A stretch of 64,000 nucleotides of DNA, from contig NZ_JXDL01000001.1 of assembly GCF_001590795.1 (NCBI RefSeq), positions 1,480,393 to 1,544,392 of the forward strand, given 5' to 3'. Below, in pieces: positions 27,378 to 47,981 of this stretch. Position 1 is the first letter of the stretch. Each line of letters starts with the position of its first letter. The notes beneath the pieces were generated by a model that was not told the DNA's origin, did no database searches, and saw only the letters and a list, made by a program, of their open reading frames with translations. A program made the position numbers and the translations under genes. This DNA comes from Bradyrhizobium sp. AT1. GTDB lineage: Bacteria > Pseudomonadota > Alphaproteobacteria > Rhizobiales > Xanthobacteraceae.

Positions 27378-27994
27378 TTGAAGCGCGCCTCCAGCGCATC
27401 GATGGCGGCCTTGGTCAGAACGAGCTTCTGACGGCGCAGGATGTCGTAGACGTTGATGCCCTGGATCGGCAGCACGTCCATGTTCGGGATGTTGCGAGCC
27501 GCAGCGGCGAAGCCGTTGTTGAGCTCGGCGCCGTCGATGATCAGCGCGTTGGTCAGACCCAGACCCGAGAAGTGACCGAGCAGCGCCTTGGTCTTGGCGG
27601 CTTCCAGCGCGGCCTTCTCGATCACGACGAGATCGCCGTCCTTGGCCTTGGCCGAGAGCGCATGCTTCAGTGCCAGCGCGCGGACCTTCTTCGGCAGGTC
27701 GGTGGCGTGCGAACGCACCACCGGACCGAAGGCACGGCCGCCGCCACGGAACTGCGGCACGCGGGCCGAGCCGTGACGAGCACCGCCGGTGCCCTTCTGC
27801 TTGTACATCTTCTTGCCGGTGCGCCAGATCTCGGCGCGCCCCTTGGCTTTGTGGGTACCGGCCTGGCGCTTGTTGAGCTGCCACTGCACGCAACGTGCAA
27901 TGATATCCTGGCGCGGCTCGAGACCGAAAATGGTGTCGGACAGCTGGACGGAGCCGGCTTCCTTACCTTCGAGGGTGGTGACCTTCAATTCCAT
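27374..27994 (-). CDS. rplD: Ribosomal protein L4
   Basis: A 206-residue tunnel protein; in E. coli it also autoregulates the S10 operon. The start at 27994 ([20 protein letters not shown]) lies one base after the rplC stop. The extended loop has [20 protein letters not shown] and [20 protein letters not shown], where macrolide-resistance changes occur; the residues look normal. The end is [20 protein letters not shown]. Confidence 0.98.
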   Translation of the reverse strand: MELKVTTLEGKEAGSVQLSDTIFGLEPRQDIIARCVQWQLNKRQAGTHKAKGRAEIWRTGKKMYKQKGTGGARHGSARVPQFRGGGRAFGPVVRSHATDLPKKVRALALKHALSAKAKDGDLVVIEKAALEAAKTKALLGHFSGLGLTNALIIDGAELNNGFAAAARNIPNMDVLPIQGINVYDILRRQKLVLTKAAIDALEARFK

Positions 27995-27995
27995 C

Positions 27996-28712
27996 TCACG
28001 CACCCTCCTGCTGGGCCGCAGCCTCGGCTTCGCCACCCGCAACCTTGAACTTGCCGGGCTTCGGAGCTTCCTTCGGCAGCGGCTTCTTGACGGCGTCGCG
28101 CACGCGAATCCAGCCGCCCTTGGAGCCGGGAACGGCACCCTCGACGAGGATCAGGCCGCGCTCGACATCGAGCTGAACGACGCGAAGGTTGAGCGTGGTG
28201 ATGCGGTCGACACCCATGTGGCCGGGCATCTTCTTGTTCTTCCAGGTCTTGCCGGGGTCCTGACGGCCACCGGTCGAACCGATCGAGCGGTGCGAGACTG
28301 AGACGCCGTGGGTGGCGCGCAGACCGCCGAAGTTCCAGCGCTTCATGCCGCCGGCGAAGCCCTTACCGACCGAGGTGCCGGTGACGTCGACGAACTGGCC
28401 GACGACGAAGTGGTCGGCAAGGATCTCGGCGCCGACCGGGATCATGGCATCCGCGGTGACGCGGAATTCCTCGACCCGGCGCTTCGGCTCGACCTTGGCG
28501 ACCGCGAACTGGCCGCGCTCAGCCTTGGGCATGTAAACGGTCTTGCGGGCGCCAGAACCAAGCTGGAGCGCGACGTAACCGTTCTTCTCTTCGGTGCGGT
28601 GGCCTACGACCTGGCAATTGCCGAGCTTCAGCACGGTCACGGGGATATGTTCGCCGGCCTCAGTAAAGACCCGCGTCATCCCGACCTTTTGTGCGATCAC
28701 TCCGGAGCGCAT
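27996..28712 (-). CDS. rplC: Ribosomal protein L3
   Basis: A 238-residue assembly-initiator 50S protein. [40 protein letters not shown] and [20 protein letters not shown] contain the conserved peptidyl-transferase loop with the Gln methylated in E. coli (GGRQDPG). About 25 C-terminal residues ([20 protein letters not shown]) form a Glu/Ala-rich tail beyond the E. coli length of 209. It follows rpsJ by 53 nt. Confidence 0.98.
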   Translation of the reverse strand: MRSGVIAQKVGMTRVFTEAGEHIPVTVLKLGNCQVVGHRTEEKNGYVALQLGSGARKTVYMPKAERGQFAVAKVEPKRRVEEFRVTADAMIPVGAEILADHFVVGQFVDVTGTSVGKGFAGGMKRWNFGGLRATHGVSVSHRSIGSTGGRQDPGKTWKNKKMPGHMGVDRITTLNLRVVQLDVERGLILVEGAVPGSKGGWIRVRDAVKKPLPKEAPKPGKFKVAGGEAEAAAQQEGA

Positions 28713-28765
28713 CGGCTTGCTTCCTGTTCTTTCTGTCCGCTTGCGCGAACGGGATCCAAAAAATC

Positions 28766-29074
28766 TTAGAGCTTGATCTCGACGTCGACACCGGCGGCCA
28801 GGTCGAGCTTCATCAAAGCATCGACGGTCTGCGGGGTCGGATCGACGATGTCGAGCAGACGCTTGTGAGTGCGCATCTCGAACTGCTCGCGGCTCTTCTT
28901 GTCGACGTGGGGCGAACGGTTGACGGTGAACTTCTCGATGCGGGTGGGCAGCGGAATGGGTCCGCGGACCTGCGCGCCGGTGCGCTTCGCCGTGTTCACG
29001 ATCTCGCGGGTCGACGTATCGAGGATACGATGGTCGAACGCCTTGAGACGGATACGAATATTTTGGCCGTTCAT
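28766..29074 (-). CDS. rpsJ: Ribosomal protein S10 / NusE
   Basis: A 102-residue protein with a second role as NusE in transcription antitermination and NusG-mediated coupling. [40 protein letters not shown] and the loop [20 protein letters not shown] are typical. It follows tuf by 83 nt containing a repeat-rich hairpin, so the S10 genes may be partly insulated from tuf. Confidence 0.98.
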
Positions 29075-29090
29075 TGCCGTGCTTTCTCTA

Positions 29091-29140
29091 GTGAGTGGCG
29101 AGTAGCGAGTAGCGAATAGAACTCCCTATTCGCCACTCAC
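29091..29140. repeat. Heptad repeats within an inverted repeat, tuf-rpsJ gap
   Basis: The left arm reads GTGAGTGGCGAGTAGCGAGT and on to AGCGAATAG (29091-29119), with two extra GCGAGTA-type 7-bp units. The right arm CTATTCGCCACTCAC (29126-29140) is the complement of a version without them. A further partial copy (TTCCCTATTCGC) follows at 29143-29154. The structure lies between the tuf stop and the rpsJ start and would form a long hairpin in the transcript. Confidence 0.7.
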
Positions 29141-29157
29141 CATTCCCTATTCGCTTG

Positions 29158-30348
<1,191 letters not shown>

Positions 30349-30388
30349 TTGACTCTCCGTTCAATCGTCAGTTCGTGACCGACGACAA

Positions 30389-32461
<2,073 letters not shown>

Positions 32462-32491
32462 GGGGTGTTCCTTAGATTCCGTGTGTCGCCG

Positions 32492-32977
<486 letters not shown>

Positions 32978-33349
32978 TTACTTCGGACGCTTCGCGCCGT
33001 ACTTCGAACGACGCTGCTTACGGTTCTTGACGCCCTGGGTATCCAGCACGCCGCGGAGGATGTGGTAACGCACGCCGGGCAAGTCCTTGACACGACCGCC
33101 GCGGATCATGACGACCGAGTGCTCCTGGAGGTTATGGCCCTCACCGGGGATGTAGCCGATCACCTCGAAGCCGTTGGTCAGGCGCACCTTGGCGACCTTA
33201 CGAAGCGCCGAGTTCGGCTTCTTCGGGGTCGTGGTGTAGACGCGGGTGCAAACACCACGCTTCTGCGGCGACTGCTGCAGCGCCGGCACCTTCTTGCGCG
33301 ACTTCTGCACTTCACGCGGTTGAGCGATCAGCTGGTTGATCGTCGGCAT
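32978..33349 (-). CDS. rpsL: Ribosomal protein S12
   Basis: A 123-residue decoding-centre protein. The start [20 protein letters not shown] is the family's N-terminus, with AAGG-like sequence just upstream; the open frame continues further without similarity. Lys43 ([11 protein letters not shown]) and Lys88 ([12 protein letters not shown]), where streptomycin-resistance substitutions occur, are wild type. It is the first gene of the str operon, preceded by about 870 nt without a convincing gene and a candidate promoter at 33800-33828. Confidence 0.98.
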   Translation of the reverse strand: MPTINQLIAQPREVQKSRKKVPALQQSPQKRGVCTRVYTTTPKKPNSALRKVAKVRLTNGFEVIGYIPGEGHNLQEHSVVMIRGGRVKDLPGVRYHILRGVLDTQGVKNRKQRRSKYGAKRPK

Positions 33350-34216
33350 CCTGGCCTTACCCTTTGTTCTGTCGCGAACCCTCTTCGGATTCACTGTCTT
33401 GCCGCAGCCCGTTGCCGGGACTGCAAATTCTTTCGAGCTACCCGCCCGACGAGGTCGCTTGGCACGGAACAATCCGCACAAAGCGAAATCGCGCCAACCG
33501 CCCCATCAACGGGCGGAAAGCGCTTCGACGCCACAGAGGACCGCAGTATTGAGGCCGTTCAGCATAAAGCCGCGGCCCGCGCACTGAGGTCATGCATCCG
33601 AATTCGATCTCAAGAGAACGAGCTCAAGAGAACTAGAATCGCACTGGCATTGCCTAGCTATGATCGACAGCGTTTGAGCGGCATTCGTCGAGGTTGGTGC
33701 CCGTCCTGAGCGATCCCTTACGGCTTTGGTCCTGGGGGATCTAACGGGTGGCCCGTTCCGACGCTGGCGATGCTCACCGCCTGTCGTTAAGTGAGGCGCT
33801 TTCTATGCGTGAGAATCGATCAAGTCAAGGCGAAACGACAGTCACAAAGCGCTCTGGAGCCTGTCAAAATCGCTATTTGCCGCCCTCACCGCCTGCCCCT
33901 GATATAGGAGCGCAGCACCCTGTTCGCCAGCCTGCCGAACATTTAAATCCGGGCGAAATATAATTTTATAACGATCCTCAAGGCCTTTTTGGGCTCTTGA
34001 AGCGTTAATGCGCGTTAAACTCTTCGCTTCGACAGCCAATCGGCAGCCGGGACGTTACCATGCTGGGCGAAAGGTCGCCCGCGCGATCAACGTCCGGGAC
34101 ATCCGATCCCAATCGATTCACATGAGAGCTATCCGGCCGAGCTTTCGAATCGAGGAATTCATCGGTACGATTCCGCGACCGCCGAAGACCAGAATCACAG
34201 AATCGGCGCGGCCCGG
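33350..34216. other. Gene-poor region upstream of rpsL
   Basis: 867 nt between rpsL and the ABC exporter. Short open frames on both strands (60-83 codons) lack family features and ribosome-binding sites. The stretch holds a candidate str promoter (33800-33828). Around 33959-33970 is an AT-rich patch (TATAATTTTATA), and GCGTTAA occurs twice with 10-bp spacing at 34002-34018. The AT-rich patch contrasts with the surrounding GC content and may be a second promoter or upstream element. I see no tRNA or known riboswitch. Confidence 0.5.
33800..33828 (-). promoter_or_regulatory. Candidate sigma-70 promoter for the str operon
   Basis: Minus strand: -35 TTGACT preceded by C (33828-33823), 17-nt spacer, -10 TAGAAA (33805-33800). 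It would give a leader of about 440 nt before rpsL, long for this operon, so another start closer to rpsL is possible. Confidence 0.45.
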
Positions 34217-36235
34217 TCACTCCTCGTCGTCCTCGTCCTCATCATCCTCGAGGTCGTCTTCGTCGTCCCCGCCGTCGTCGGCGAGAGCCGCCGCGCCGTG
34301 CGGCTGGTGGATCTGGTCGTTCCACAGCTTGCGATAGGTGCCGTTCTTGGCGAGCAGCTGGGCATGCGAGCCGCGTTCGATCGCCCTGCCCCCTGAAATC
34401 ACAATGATCTCGTCCATCTCGACCACCGAGGTCAGGCGATGCGTCGACCAGATCATGGTGCGGCCCTTGGCGACCTTGAGCAGCGTCCGGTTGATCGCAG
34501 CTTCCGTGGTCTGGTCCAGCGCCGAGGTGGCTTCGTCCAGCAGCAGCACCGAAGGGTTGCGAATGATCGCGCGCGCGATCGCGATGCGTTGGCGCTGGCC
34601 GCCCGACAGGGTATCGCCCCGCTCGCCGACCGGCGTGTCGTAGCGCTGCGGCAGGCTCATGATGTAGCGGTGGATCTCGGCCTTCTTGGCGGCCTCCTCC
34701 ACCTCTTCGTCGCTCGCGCCCTCCTTGCCGAGCCGGATGTTCTCGCGGATCGACATGTTGAACAGCATGTTCTCCTGGAACACCACCGCCATGCTCCGGC
34801 GCAGCGAATCCAGCGTCACCTTGCGGACATCGACTCCGTCGATGGTGACGCGCCCTTCATCGGGCACGTAGAGCCGCAGGATCAGGTTGAGCAACGTGCT
34901 CTTGCCGGAGCCGCTCGGACCGACGATCGCGATGCGCTTGCCCGCATTGAGCTTGAGACTGAGATTGTCCAGCACCGGCGTCTGACTGCCCTCGTACTGG
35001 AAAGTGACGTGGTCGAAGGTGATGTCGTTGGTGATGCGCGGCAGGTCGGGCGCGCCAGGGCGATCGGCGGCGCGGGTCGGCTGGTCCAGCAGCTCCTGGA
35101 TGTGGCGGATCGCGGCGGCCGAGGAGATCGACACCGGGATGAAATGCATCACATGGGCGATGTTGTAGGAGACCTCCCAGAACGCGCTCTCGAAGGTCAC
35201 GAAGGTGCCGATGGTGATCTGGCCCTTGGTCGCCAGATACGCGCCGATCGCGAGCACCACGAGATGCAGCAACAGCACCGAGATGGTCACGGTGCGCTCC
35301 ACCATGGTCGAGAGGAACGCGGCCGAGGCGATCTTGTTGCGCGTCTCGTCGTTACGGAAGGTGAAGAATCCGAACATCTTGCGCTGCAGGCTGAAGGCCT
35401 TGATCACGGCCTGCGCCGCCACGTTCTCCTGCACCATGCCGAGCAGCGCGCTCTCGTTGAGCTTCTGCTCGTAATTGGCCTGCACCGCCTTGGGCGTCAG
35501 GATCCGCGGGCCGATCAGCGTGATCGGAAACACGAGCAGCGCAACCGCCGCGAGCTGCCAGTTCAAGAACACCATCAGGACGATGCCGGCGATCAATTCC
35601 AGAAACGGCAGCGCGGCGCTGTTGGCGAAGGTCTTCACCGAGCCTTCGAAGGCCGAGAGGTCGACCGAGAAGCGCGACAGGATCTCGCCGCGCTTGGTGC
35701 GGCCGAAATAGGCCGTCGGCAGGTCCTGGACGTGCTCGAACAGGCGCCTGCGGACATCCGAGATGATGCAGGCCGCCAGCCGCGCATCCCAGCGCTCGTA
35801 CCAGACGGCGACGATCGAGGTGAAGATGCCGGCGACGGCGAGCACGCCGAGGATCTTGTAGAGCGCCTGGAAGTCCTCCTCGCCGAGCGCGTCGTCGATC
35901 AGGAACTTGAGGCTGAGCGGCATGATGACGTTGAACAGCGTCTCGACGAAGACGCCAAACGCCACGAAGGACAGCATCCGCTTGTAGTTGGTCAGATGGG
36001 GCTTGACGAACCCGACGATGGTCGCGAGCGCGCCGGCGGCCTCGCGCGCGGTAAAGACGACGAGGTCCTCGTCCTCATCGTCGTCATCGAGCTCCAGCTC
36101 GTCATCACCCTCGTCTTCGTCGTCCTCGTCGTCTTCGAGGCCCGACTTGGCAGACGCGGCGAGCTTGTCGTCGAGCTCGGCCGCCTCTTCCGCGGCGAGC
36201 TTCTGTTTGTCGGGCGGGAGGGGCTTGGACGCCAT
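34217..36235 (-). CDS. ABC exporter half-transporter (permease-ATPase fusion) with acidic tails
   Basis: A 672-residue type IV ABC half-transporter that should homodimerise. Residues 1-75 are soluble and strongly acidic (DDEDDEDEGDDELELDDDDE); about 90-390 hold six membrane helices; the ATPase follows, with Walker A GPSGSGKST, signature LSGGQRQRIAIARAI and Walker B VLLLDEATSALD, then the H-loop STHRLTS. The last 20 residues are again almost all Asp/Glu (DDEDDLEDDEDEDDEE). The subfamily resembles lipid or glycan exporters of the MsbA type, but the substrate is unknown. A promoter with a palindrome lies directly upstream. It may work with the FAD/methyltransferase protein encoded 132 nt upstream. 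Confidence 0.92.
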   Translation of the reverse strand: MASKPLPPDKQKLAAEEAAELDDKLAASAKSGLEDDEDDEDEGDDELELDDDDEDEDLVVFTAREAAGALATIVGFVKPHLTNYKRMLSFVAFGVFVETLFNVIMPLSLKFLIDDALGEEDFQALYKILGVLAVAGIFTSIVAVWYERWDARLAACIISDVRRRLFEHVQDLPTAYFGRTKRGEILSRFSVDLSAFEGSVKTFANSAALPFLELIAGIVLMVFLNWQLAAVALLVFPITLIGPRILTPKAVQANYEQKLNESALLGMVQENVAAQAVIKAFSLQRKMFGFFTFRNDETRNKIASAAFLSTMVERTVTISVLLLHLVVLAIGAYLATKGQITIGTFVTFESAFWEVSYNIAHVMHFIPVSISSAAAIRHIQELLDQPTRAADRPGAPDLPRITNDITFDHVTFQYEGSQTPVLDNLSLKLNAGKRIAIVGPSGSGKSTLLNLILRLYVPDEGRVTIDGVDVRKVTLDSLRRSMAVVFQENMLFNMSIRENIRLGKEGASDEEVEEAAKKAEIHRYIMSLPQRYDTPVGERGDTLSGGQRQRIAIARAIIRNPSVLLLDEATSALDQTTEAAINRTLLKVAKGRTMIWSTHRLTSVVEMDEIIVISGGRAIERGSHAQLLAKNGTYRKLWNDQIHQPHGAAALADDGGDDEDDLEDDEDEDDEE

Positions 36236-36282
36236 GAAACCAACCGATGCTGACGGCCGGCATGACCGCAGAGAAAGCAGGA

Positions 36283-36301
36283 AATAGCGGTAACCGCTAT
36301 T
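36283..36301. promoter_or_regulatory. 19-bp perfect palindrome, candidate operator
   Basis: AATAGCGGT-A-ACCGCTATT has 9-bp perfect arms around one base. It lies 47 nt upstream of the ABC exporter start and just at the transcription start predicted from the -10/-35 pair at 36308-36336, a usual repressor position. No T-tract follows, so a terminator is unlikely. Confidence 0.55.
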
Positions 36302-36307
36302 GCACCG

Positions 36308-36336
36308 ATTCTATGCGATCAAGATGAATTCGGCAA
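36308..36336 (-). promoter_or_regulatory. Candidate promoter of the ABC exporter
   Basis: Minus strand: -35 TTGCCG (36336-36331), 17-nt spacer, -10 TAGAAT (36313-36308), within an AT-richer 130-nt gap. The -10 is good and the -35 moderate. Confidence 0.5.
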
Positions 36337-36367
36337 AACAATTGGCGAAGGCTTTCGCTCCAAGCGG

Positions 36368-38428
36368 CTAATCGTCATCCTCGTCCTCGACCTTGTCGAA
36401 GAAGGAATAGCGCAGGCTGTCGGCGTCGGCGTACCACTGCCCCGGCCCCTTGTTGGCAGCGAGCGTCGCCTCCCAGAGCGCGTCGGTGCAATCCTTGCGG
36501 TGCATCGAGAGGTCGAACCCGTTGCCGAAGAACAGCTCGGACCATTCCCACCAGGTGCCGAGCTTCTTGACCCCGCGCAAGAGATCGTAGCGATCGATCA
36601 GAGCCGGCGCCATGTCCGAGGTGATCGAGCCGAACACGAGGCCGGTCTTGACCACGCGGTTCAGTTCCTTGATCGCGCGGACCACCTGCTTCGGGGAAAC
36701 ATGGCAGAGGCTGGTCTCGAACACGAAATCGAACGCGCCGTCCTTGAACGGCATGTCGGTGATCGAGCCGAGCTTGTTGTACTTCTTCAGCGCCTTCGGC
36801 GTCCGGGCGTGGACGGCACGGTTGTTCTCGATGCCAAAGGCATCGATGCCGCGCTCGCGCAGCGCGCCGACCAGCTCACCGCTGGCCGAGCCCGCGACGA
36901 GCAGCTTGGCGCCCTTGGTCTTGCCCCAGACGATTCCGAGCAGCTTGGTGAGATAGTCGGGGTCGGTGAAGTGGCGCCATGCCTCGTGATAGGGACCAAG
37001 GCCGCGATAGTTCTCGAAATAGTCGCGGTCGATCTTGTCGGAGACCGGCTTGCCATCCTGCGCGCGCTGGCGGCGCAGGCGCATCATCTCGGTCAGGATG
37101 ATGTCGGTCGCCGCGTCCGAGGAGTCGAGCAAGCCGTTCAGCGTCGAGTCGAACAGATAGTCGCCGACCACCACGATGCCGGGATGCTCCTTCGGCTCCG
37201 GCCGGTGGTTGGTCATGACGTCGCGCACGGGCAGACCACCCGGGATCGCGTTCACCGACGACAGCCAGCGGTGGATCTTGCCTTCCATGAAATGCGAACG
37301 CGCATCGCCGAGCGAGGCCGGCAGCGACTTCAGCGCGGCGTCGATCAGCTCCTGGTCCGACAGATTGGCGAAGGCCAGCGCGTCGGAGCCGGGAATCAGC
37401 CAGTTCAGCACGCCGTGCTTGCCGACGTCGTGGCGCGCGCCCTCGTTGTAGACGCAGCAGCCGCCGAAAGCCTCCGACATGAACCAGGCGCCGGGGATCT
37501 TCTCGCCCCAGAACGGGGTGTCGAACAGGATCGAGACGCGCAGGTAATGCGCGGGCCGGTCGAAATAGGAGACGTGCTTGACCATCGACTTGCGCAGCTG
37601 CTCGCCTTCCCACCCCAAGGTGGCGAGCCAGGAATGCGGCAGGCAGACCAGCACGAGATCGAAGTCGCGCGTCTCCGGTCCCTTGCCGTTCATCATCTTG
37701 AGCTGGTAGCGGCCGGTCGGCGCCTTGCCGACGGCGAGCACGCGGTGATTGAGCTGGATGTCGGCGTTGACCTCCGACTGGAGGCACTCGATCAGCTGCT
37801 CATTGCCGTTCTGGATGGAATAGAGGCCGATATAGCCGTCGACATCCATCAGATAGTTCTTGAGCGCGTTGAGGCCGTTGGTGTTGTGGCTCTCGGTCGC
37901 GATGTCGGAGCGCGCCATCACCTTGAAGAAGCGCTTTGCGGTCTCGTCCTCGACCTCCTCGTCGAGCACCTGCTCGGCGGTCTTGTAGGCCCAGGGGTTG
38001 TCGTTGTCGTGCGCGCCGACGCCCTCGTAATATTCGATCGGCGACATCACCTCGGTACAACGTTTGCGGAACGCCTCGATCGCGGCCGCGGTCTTGGCGC
38101 CGTATTTGCGGCGCATGCCGGGCACATCGTTCAGCAGCTCGCCGCCGAACTGCACCTGCTCGGCATCCATCGGAATGGTCTGCAGCCCGAAATGCTGAAT
38201 CAGCTCGCGCAGCGGATCCGGCCCGGTCATCGAGTAGTCGTAGATCTCGGCAACGCCGGCCTCGTATATCGCAGGCGCCGAATCGAACTTGCGCGTGACG
38301 ATCTTGCCGCCGAGCCGGTCGGAGGCCTCGTAAATGGTGACGCGACAGAGATCGCCGAGCTTGCGCTTCAGGTACCAGGCGCTCATCAGCCCACCGGGGC
38401 CGCCGCCGACGATTGCGAGATCAAGCAT
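36368..38428 (-). CDS. FAD-dependent amine-oxidase-like protein fused to a methyltransferase
   Basis: A 686-residue two-domain protein. The N-terminal part has the FAD Rossmann motif VGGGPGGLMSAWYLKR (7-22), then TIYEASDRLGGKIVTRKFDS, the second FAD-contact block typical of flavin amine oxidases and desaturases, and near residue 420 GIVVVGDYLFDSTLNGLLDS, the C-terminal FAD motif. From about residue 500 a class I SAM methyltransferase follows: LLVAGSASGELVGALRERGI (motif I), GSITDMPFKDGAFDFVFETS and LNRVVKTGLVFGSI. The last residues (KVEDEDDD) are acidic. The fusion suggests sequential oxidation and methylation of one substrate, which is unknown. The neighbouring ABC exporter also has acidic tails. 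Confidence 0.85.
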   Translation of the reverse strand: MLDLAIVGGGPGGLMSAWYLKRKLGDLCRVTIYEASDRLGGKIVTRKFDSAPAIYEAGVAEIYDYSMTGPDPLRELIQHFGLQTIPMDAEQVQFGGELLNDVPGMRRKYGAKTAAAIEAFRKRCTEVMSPIEYYEGVGAHDNDNPWAYKTAEQVLDEEVEDETAKRFFKVMARSDIATESHNTNGLNALKNYLMDVDGYIGLYSIQNGNEQLIECLQSEVNADIQLNHRVLAVGKAPTGRYQLKMMNGKGPETRDFDLVLVCLPHSWLATLGWEGEQLRKSMVKHVSYFDRPAHYLRVSILFDTPFWGEKIPGAWFMSEAFGGCCVYNEGARHDVGKHGVLNWLIPGSDALAFANLSDQELIDAALKSLPASLGDARSHFMEGKIHRWLSSVNAIPGGLPVRDVMTNHRPEPKEHPGIVVVGDYLFDSTLNGLLDSSDAATDIILTEMMRLRRQRAQDGKPVSDKIDRDYFENYRGLGPYHEAWRHFTDPDYLTKLLGIVWGKTKGAKLLVAGSASGELVGALRERGIDAFGIENNRAVHARTPKALKKYNKLGSITDMPFKDGAFDFVFETSLCHVSPKQVVRAIKELNRVVKTGLVFGSITSDMAPALIDRYDLLRGVKKLGTWWEWSELFFGNGFDLSMHRKDCTDALWEATLAANKGPGQWYADADSLRYSFFDKVEDEDDD

Positions 38429-38563
38429 GTGAGTTCCGTGGTCTCCGGCCCTGTCCCCGTCACGGGATCCACCGGTCTAAACTCCCCTAGCAGAAGCGCT
38501 TTTGCGCCTGAAGGAAAGATGAACAAAGGTTGATCCCGCATCGCAACAGGCAATGAAAGCAGC

Positions 38564-38590
38564 AAAAAGGCCGGCTTGCGCCGGCCTTTT
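38564..38590 (-). terminator. Intrinsic terminator after rpoC
   Basis: A 9-bp stem (AAGGCCGGC/GCCGGCCTT, loop TTGC) lies 31 nt past the rpoC stop and is followed on the minus strand by a T5 run. On the plus strand TTTT also follows, so it could work both ways. It separates rpoBC from the FAD/methyltransferase gene. Confidence 0.88.
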
Positions 38591-38621
38591 CATTGTCCTC
38601 GGTATTCCTACGGATGAACCA

Positions 38622-42818
<4,197 letters not shown>

Positions 42819-42911
42819 CGTCTTCTCCTCGCGTGCCGGTCGCCTCCGGCCGCAAATTCGAAAATCACTCAAGCAGGGCGCCCTGCCCTCAAGGCATCGG
42901 GAGGGGCGCCG

Positions 42912-42936
42912 ATGCCCGGCCGTGAAGGCCGGGCAT
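42912..42936 (-). repeat. Hairpin in the rpoB-rpoC gap
   Basis: ATGCCCGGCC and GGCCGGGCAT form a perfect 10-bp stem around GTGAA, 11 nt past the rpoB stop. No T-tract follows. It resembles half of the palindromic repeats at 1145 and 51372 and may set mRNA stability rather than termination. Confidence 0.55.
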
Positions 42937-42947
42937 GAAAGGTCGCG

Positions 42948-47066
<4,119 letters not shown>

Positions 47067-47549
47067 CGTGGCCTCTCATTTTCGTCGCCCGCTCCGGGCG
47101 AACCGTCCGGGACGCAGCTGCCGCCGCTCCCCGGGTTGAATTTTTCGAACCCGCTTTGGGGGCCGGAGACTCAGTTTCAGGTGGGAATGTCCTGAATCTG
47201 TTCTTCAGACCTTCAAAACGCAAAACGACGCGCGGGGCGCATAGGCACGCCCGCCCGTCACAACGATCGTTTTCACGGACTGCAAAAGCCCGAAATAGCT
47301 TGCTCTCCCAACGGCTTACAGGGAAATCCGGCATCCCTGCCCACCGCGCTTTCGTGCTGCCGACCCGATATGGGGCGACAATAGTGCAGATTCGAGGGGT
47401 AAACCCTCCAATCCCCACACTTTTTCGTGTTCGACCTGCGCCGGGACGTTCCGTCGCACGCCTTTTGCATCCGGTCCACCCTTCGAGGTATGGACCAAGA
47501 TCCCGGGCTTCGCTCGATGCGCGCCCGGGATCTCGTCAATAAGCGATGC
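47067..47549. other. rplL-rpoB intercistronic region
   Basis: 483 nt without a convincing gene. Next to rplL are two hairpins: GATCCCGGGC/GCCCGGGATC (47499-47532) and GGTCCA/TGGACC (47473-47496), in the place where E. coli has an attenuator and an RNase III site. Towards rpoB I see no clear -35/-10 pair on the minus strand. Confidence 0.45.
47499..47532 (-). terminator. Hairpin downstream of rplL, attenuator candidate
   Basis: A perfect 10-bp stem (GATCCCGGGC/GCCCGGGATC) starts 18 nt past the rplL stop. It has no T-tract, so partial termination or RNA processing before rpoB is more likely than full termination. The position matches the known rplL-rpoB attenuator of enterobacteria. Confidence 0.45.
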
Positions 47550-47927
47550 TTACTTGAGCTCGACCTTGGCGCCAGCCTTCTCGAGCTGGACCTTGATCTT
47601 CTCGGCTTCGTCCTTGTTCACGCCTTCCTTGACAGGCTTCGGCGCGCCCTCGACGAGGTCCTTTGCTTCCTTCAGGCCCAGGCCGGTGATGGCGCGGACT
47701 TCCTTGATGACCTCGATCTTCTTGTCGCCAGCCGAGGCCAGGACAACCGTGAACTCGGTCTTCTCTTCAGCCGGAGCGGCGGCAGCGCCACCACCAGCCG
47801 GACCGGCCACGGCGACGGCCGCGGCAGCCGAAACGCCCCACTTCTCTTCGAGGAGCTTCGCGAGTTCAGCAGCTTCGAGCACGGTGAGGCTCGAGAGGTC
47901 GTCAACGATCTTCTGCAAGTCAGCCAT
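47550..47927 (-). CDS. rplL: Ribosomal protein L7/L12
   Basis: A 125-residue stalk protein that recruits translation factors. The N-terminal dimer domain is [20 protein letters not shown], the hinge is [20 protein letters not shown], and the C-terminal factor-binding domain is [20 protein letters not shown] and [20 protein letters not shown]. It follows rplJ by 54 nt; several dimers per ribosome are expected, so a strong own ribosome-binding site is needed. Confidence 0.98.
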   Translation of the reverse strand: MADLQKIVDDLSSLTVLEAAELAKLLEEKWGVSAAAAVAVAGPAGGGAAAAPAEEKTEFTVVLASAGDKKIEVIKEVRAITGLGLKEAKDLVEGAPKPVKEGVNKDEAEKIKVQLEKAGAKVELK

Positions 47928-47981
47928 TGTTCAGTTTCCTTAGATGTAAGTCTGGTTCGGGTTTGAGTTTTGCGAAGGGCG

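Noticed and set aside
33842..34220. Two small minus-strand frames (65 and 71 codons) upstream of rpsL
   Set aside because: No ribosome-binding sites, no family features, and codon use unlike the neighbouring genes.
34230..34280. Repeated TCGTCC/TCATCC units suggestive of a microsatellite
   Set aside because: They encode the Asp/Glu run at the end of the ABC exporter and are explained by that acidic tail.
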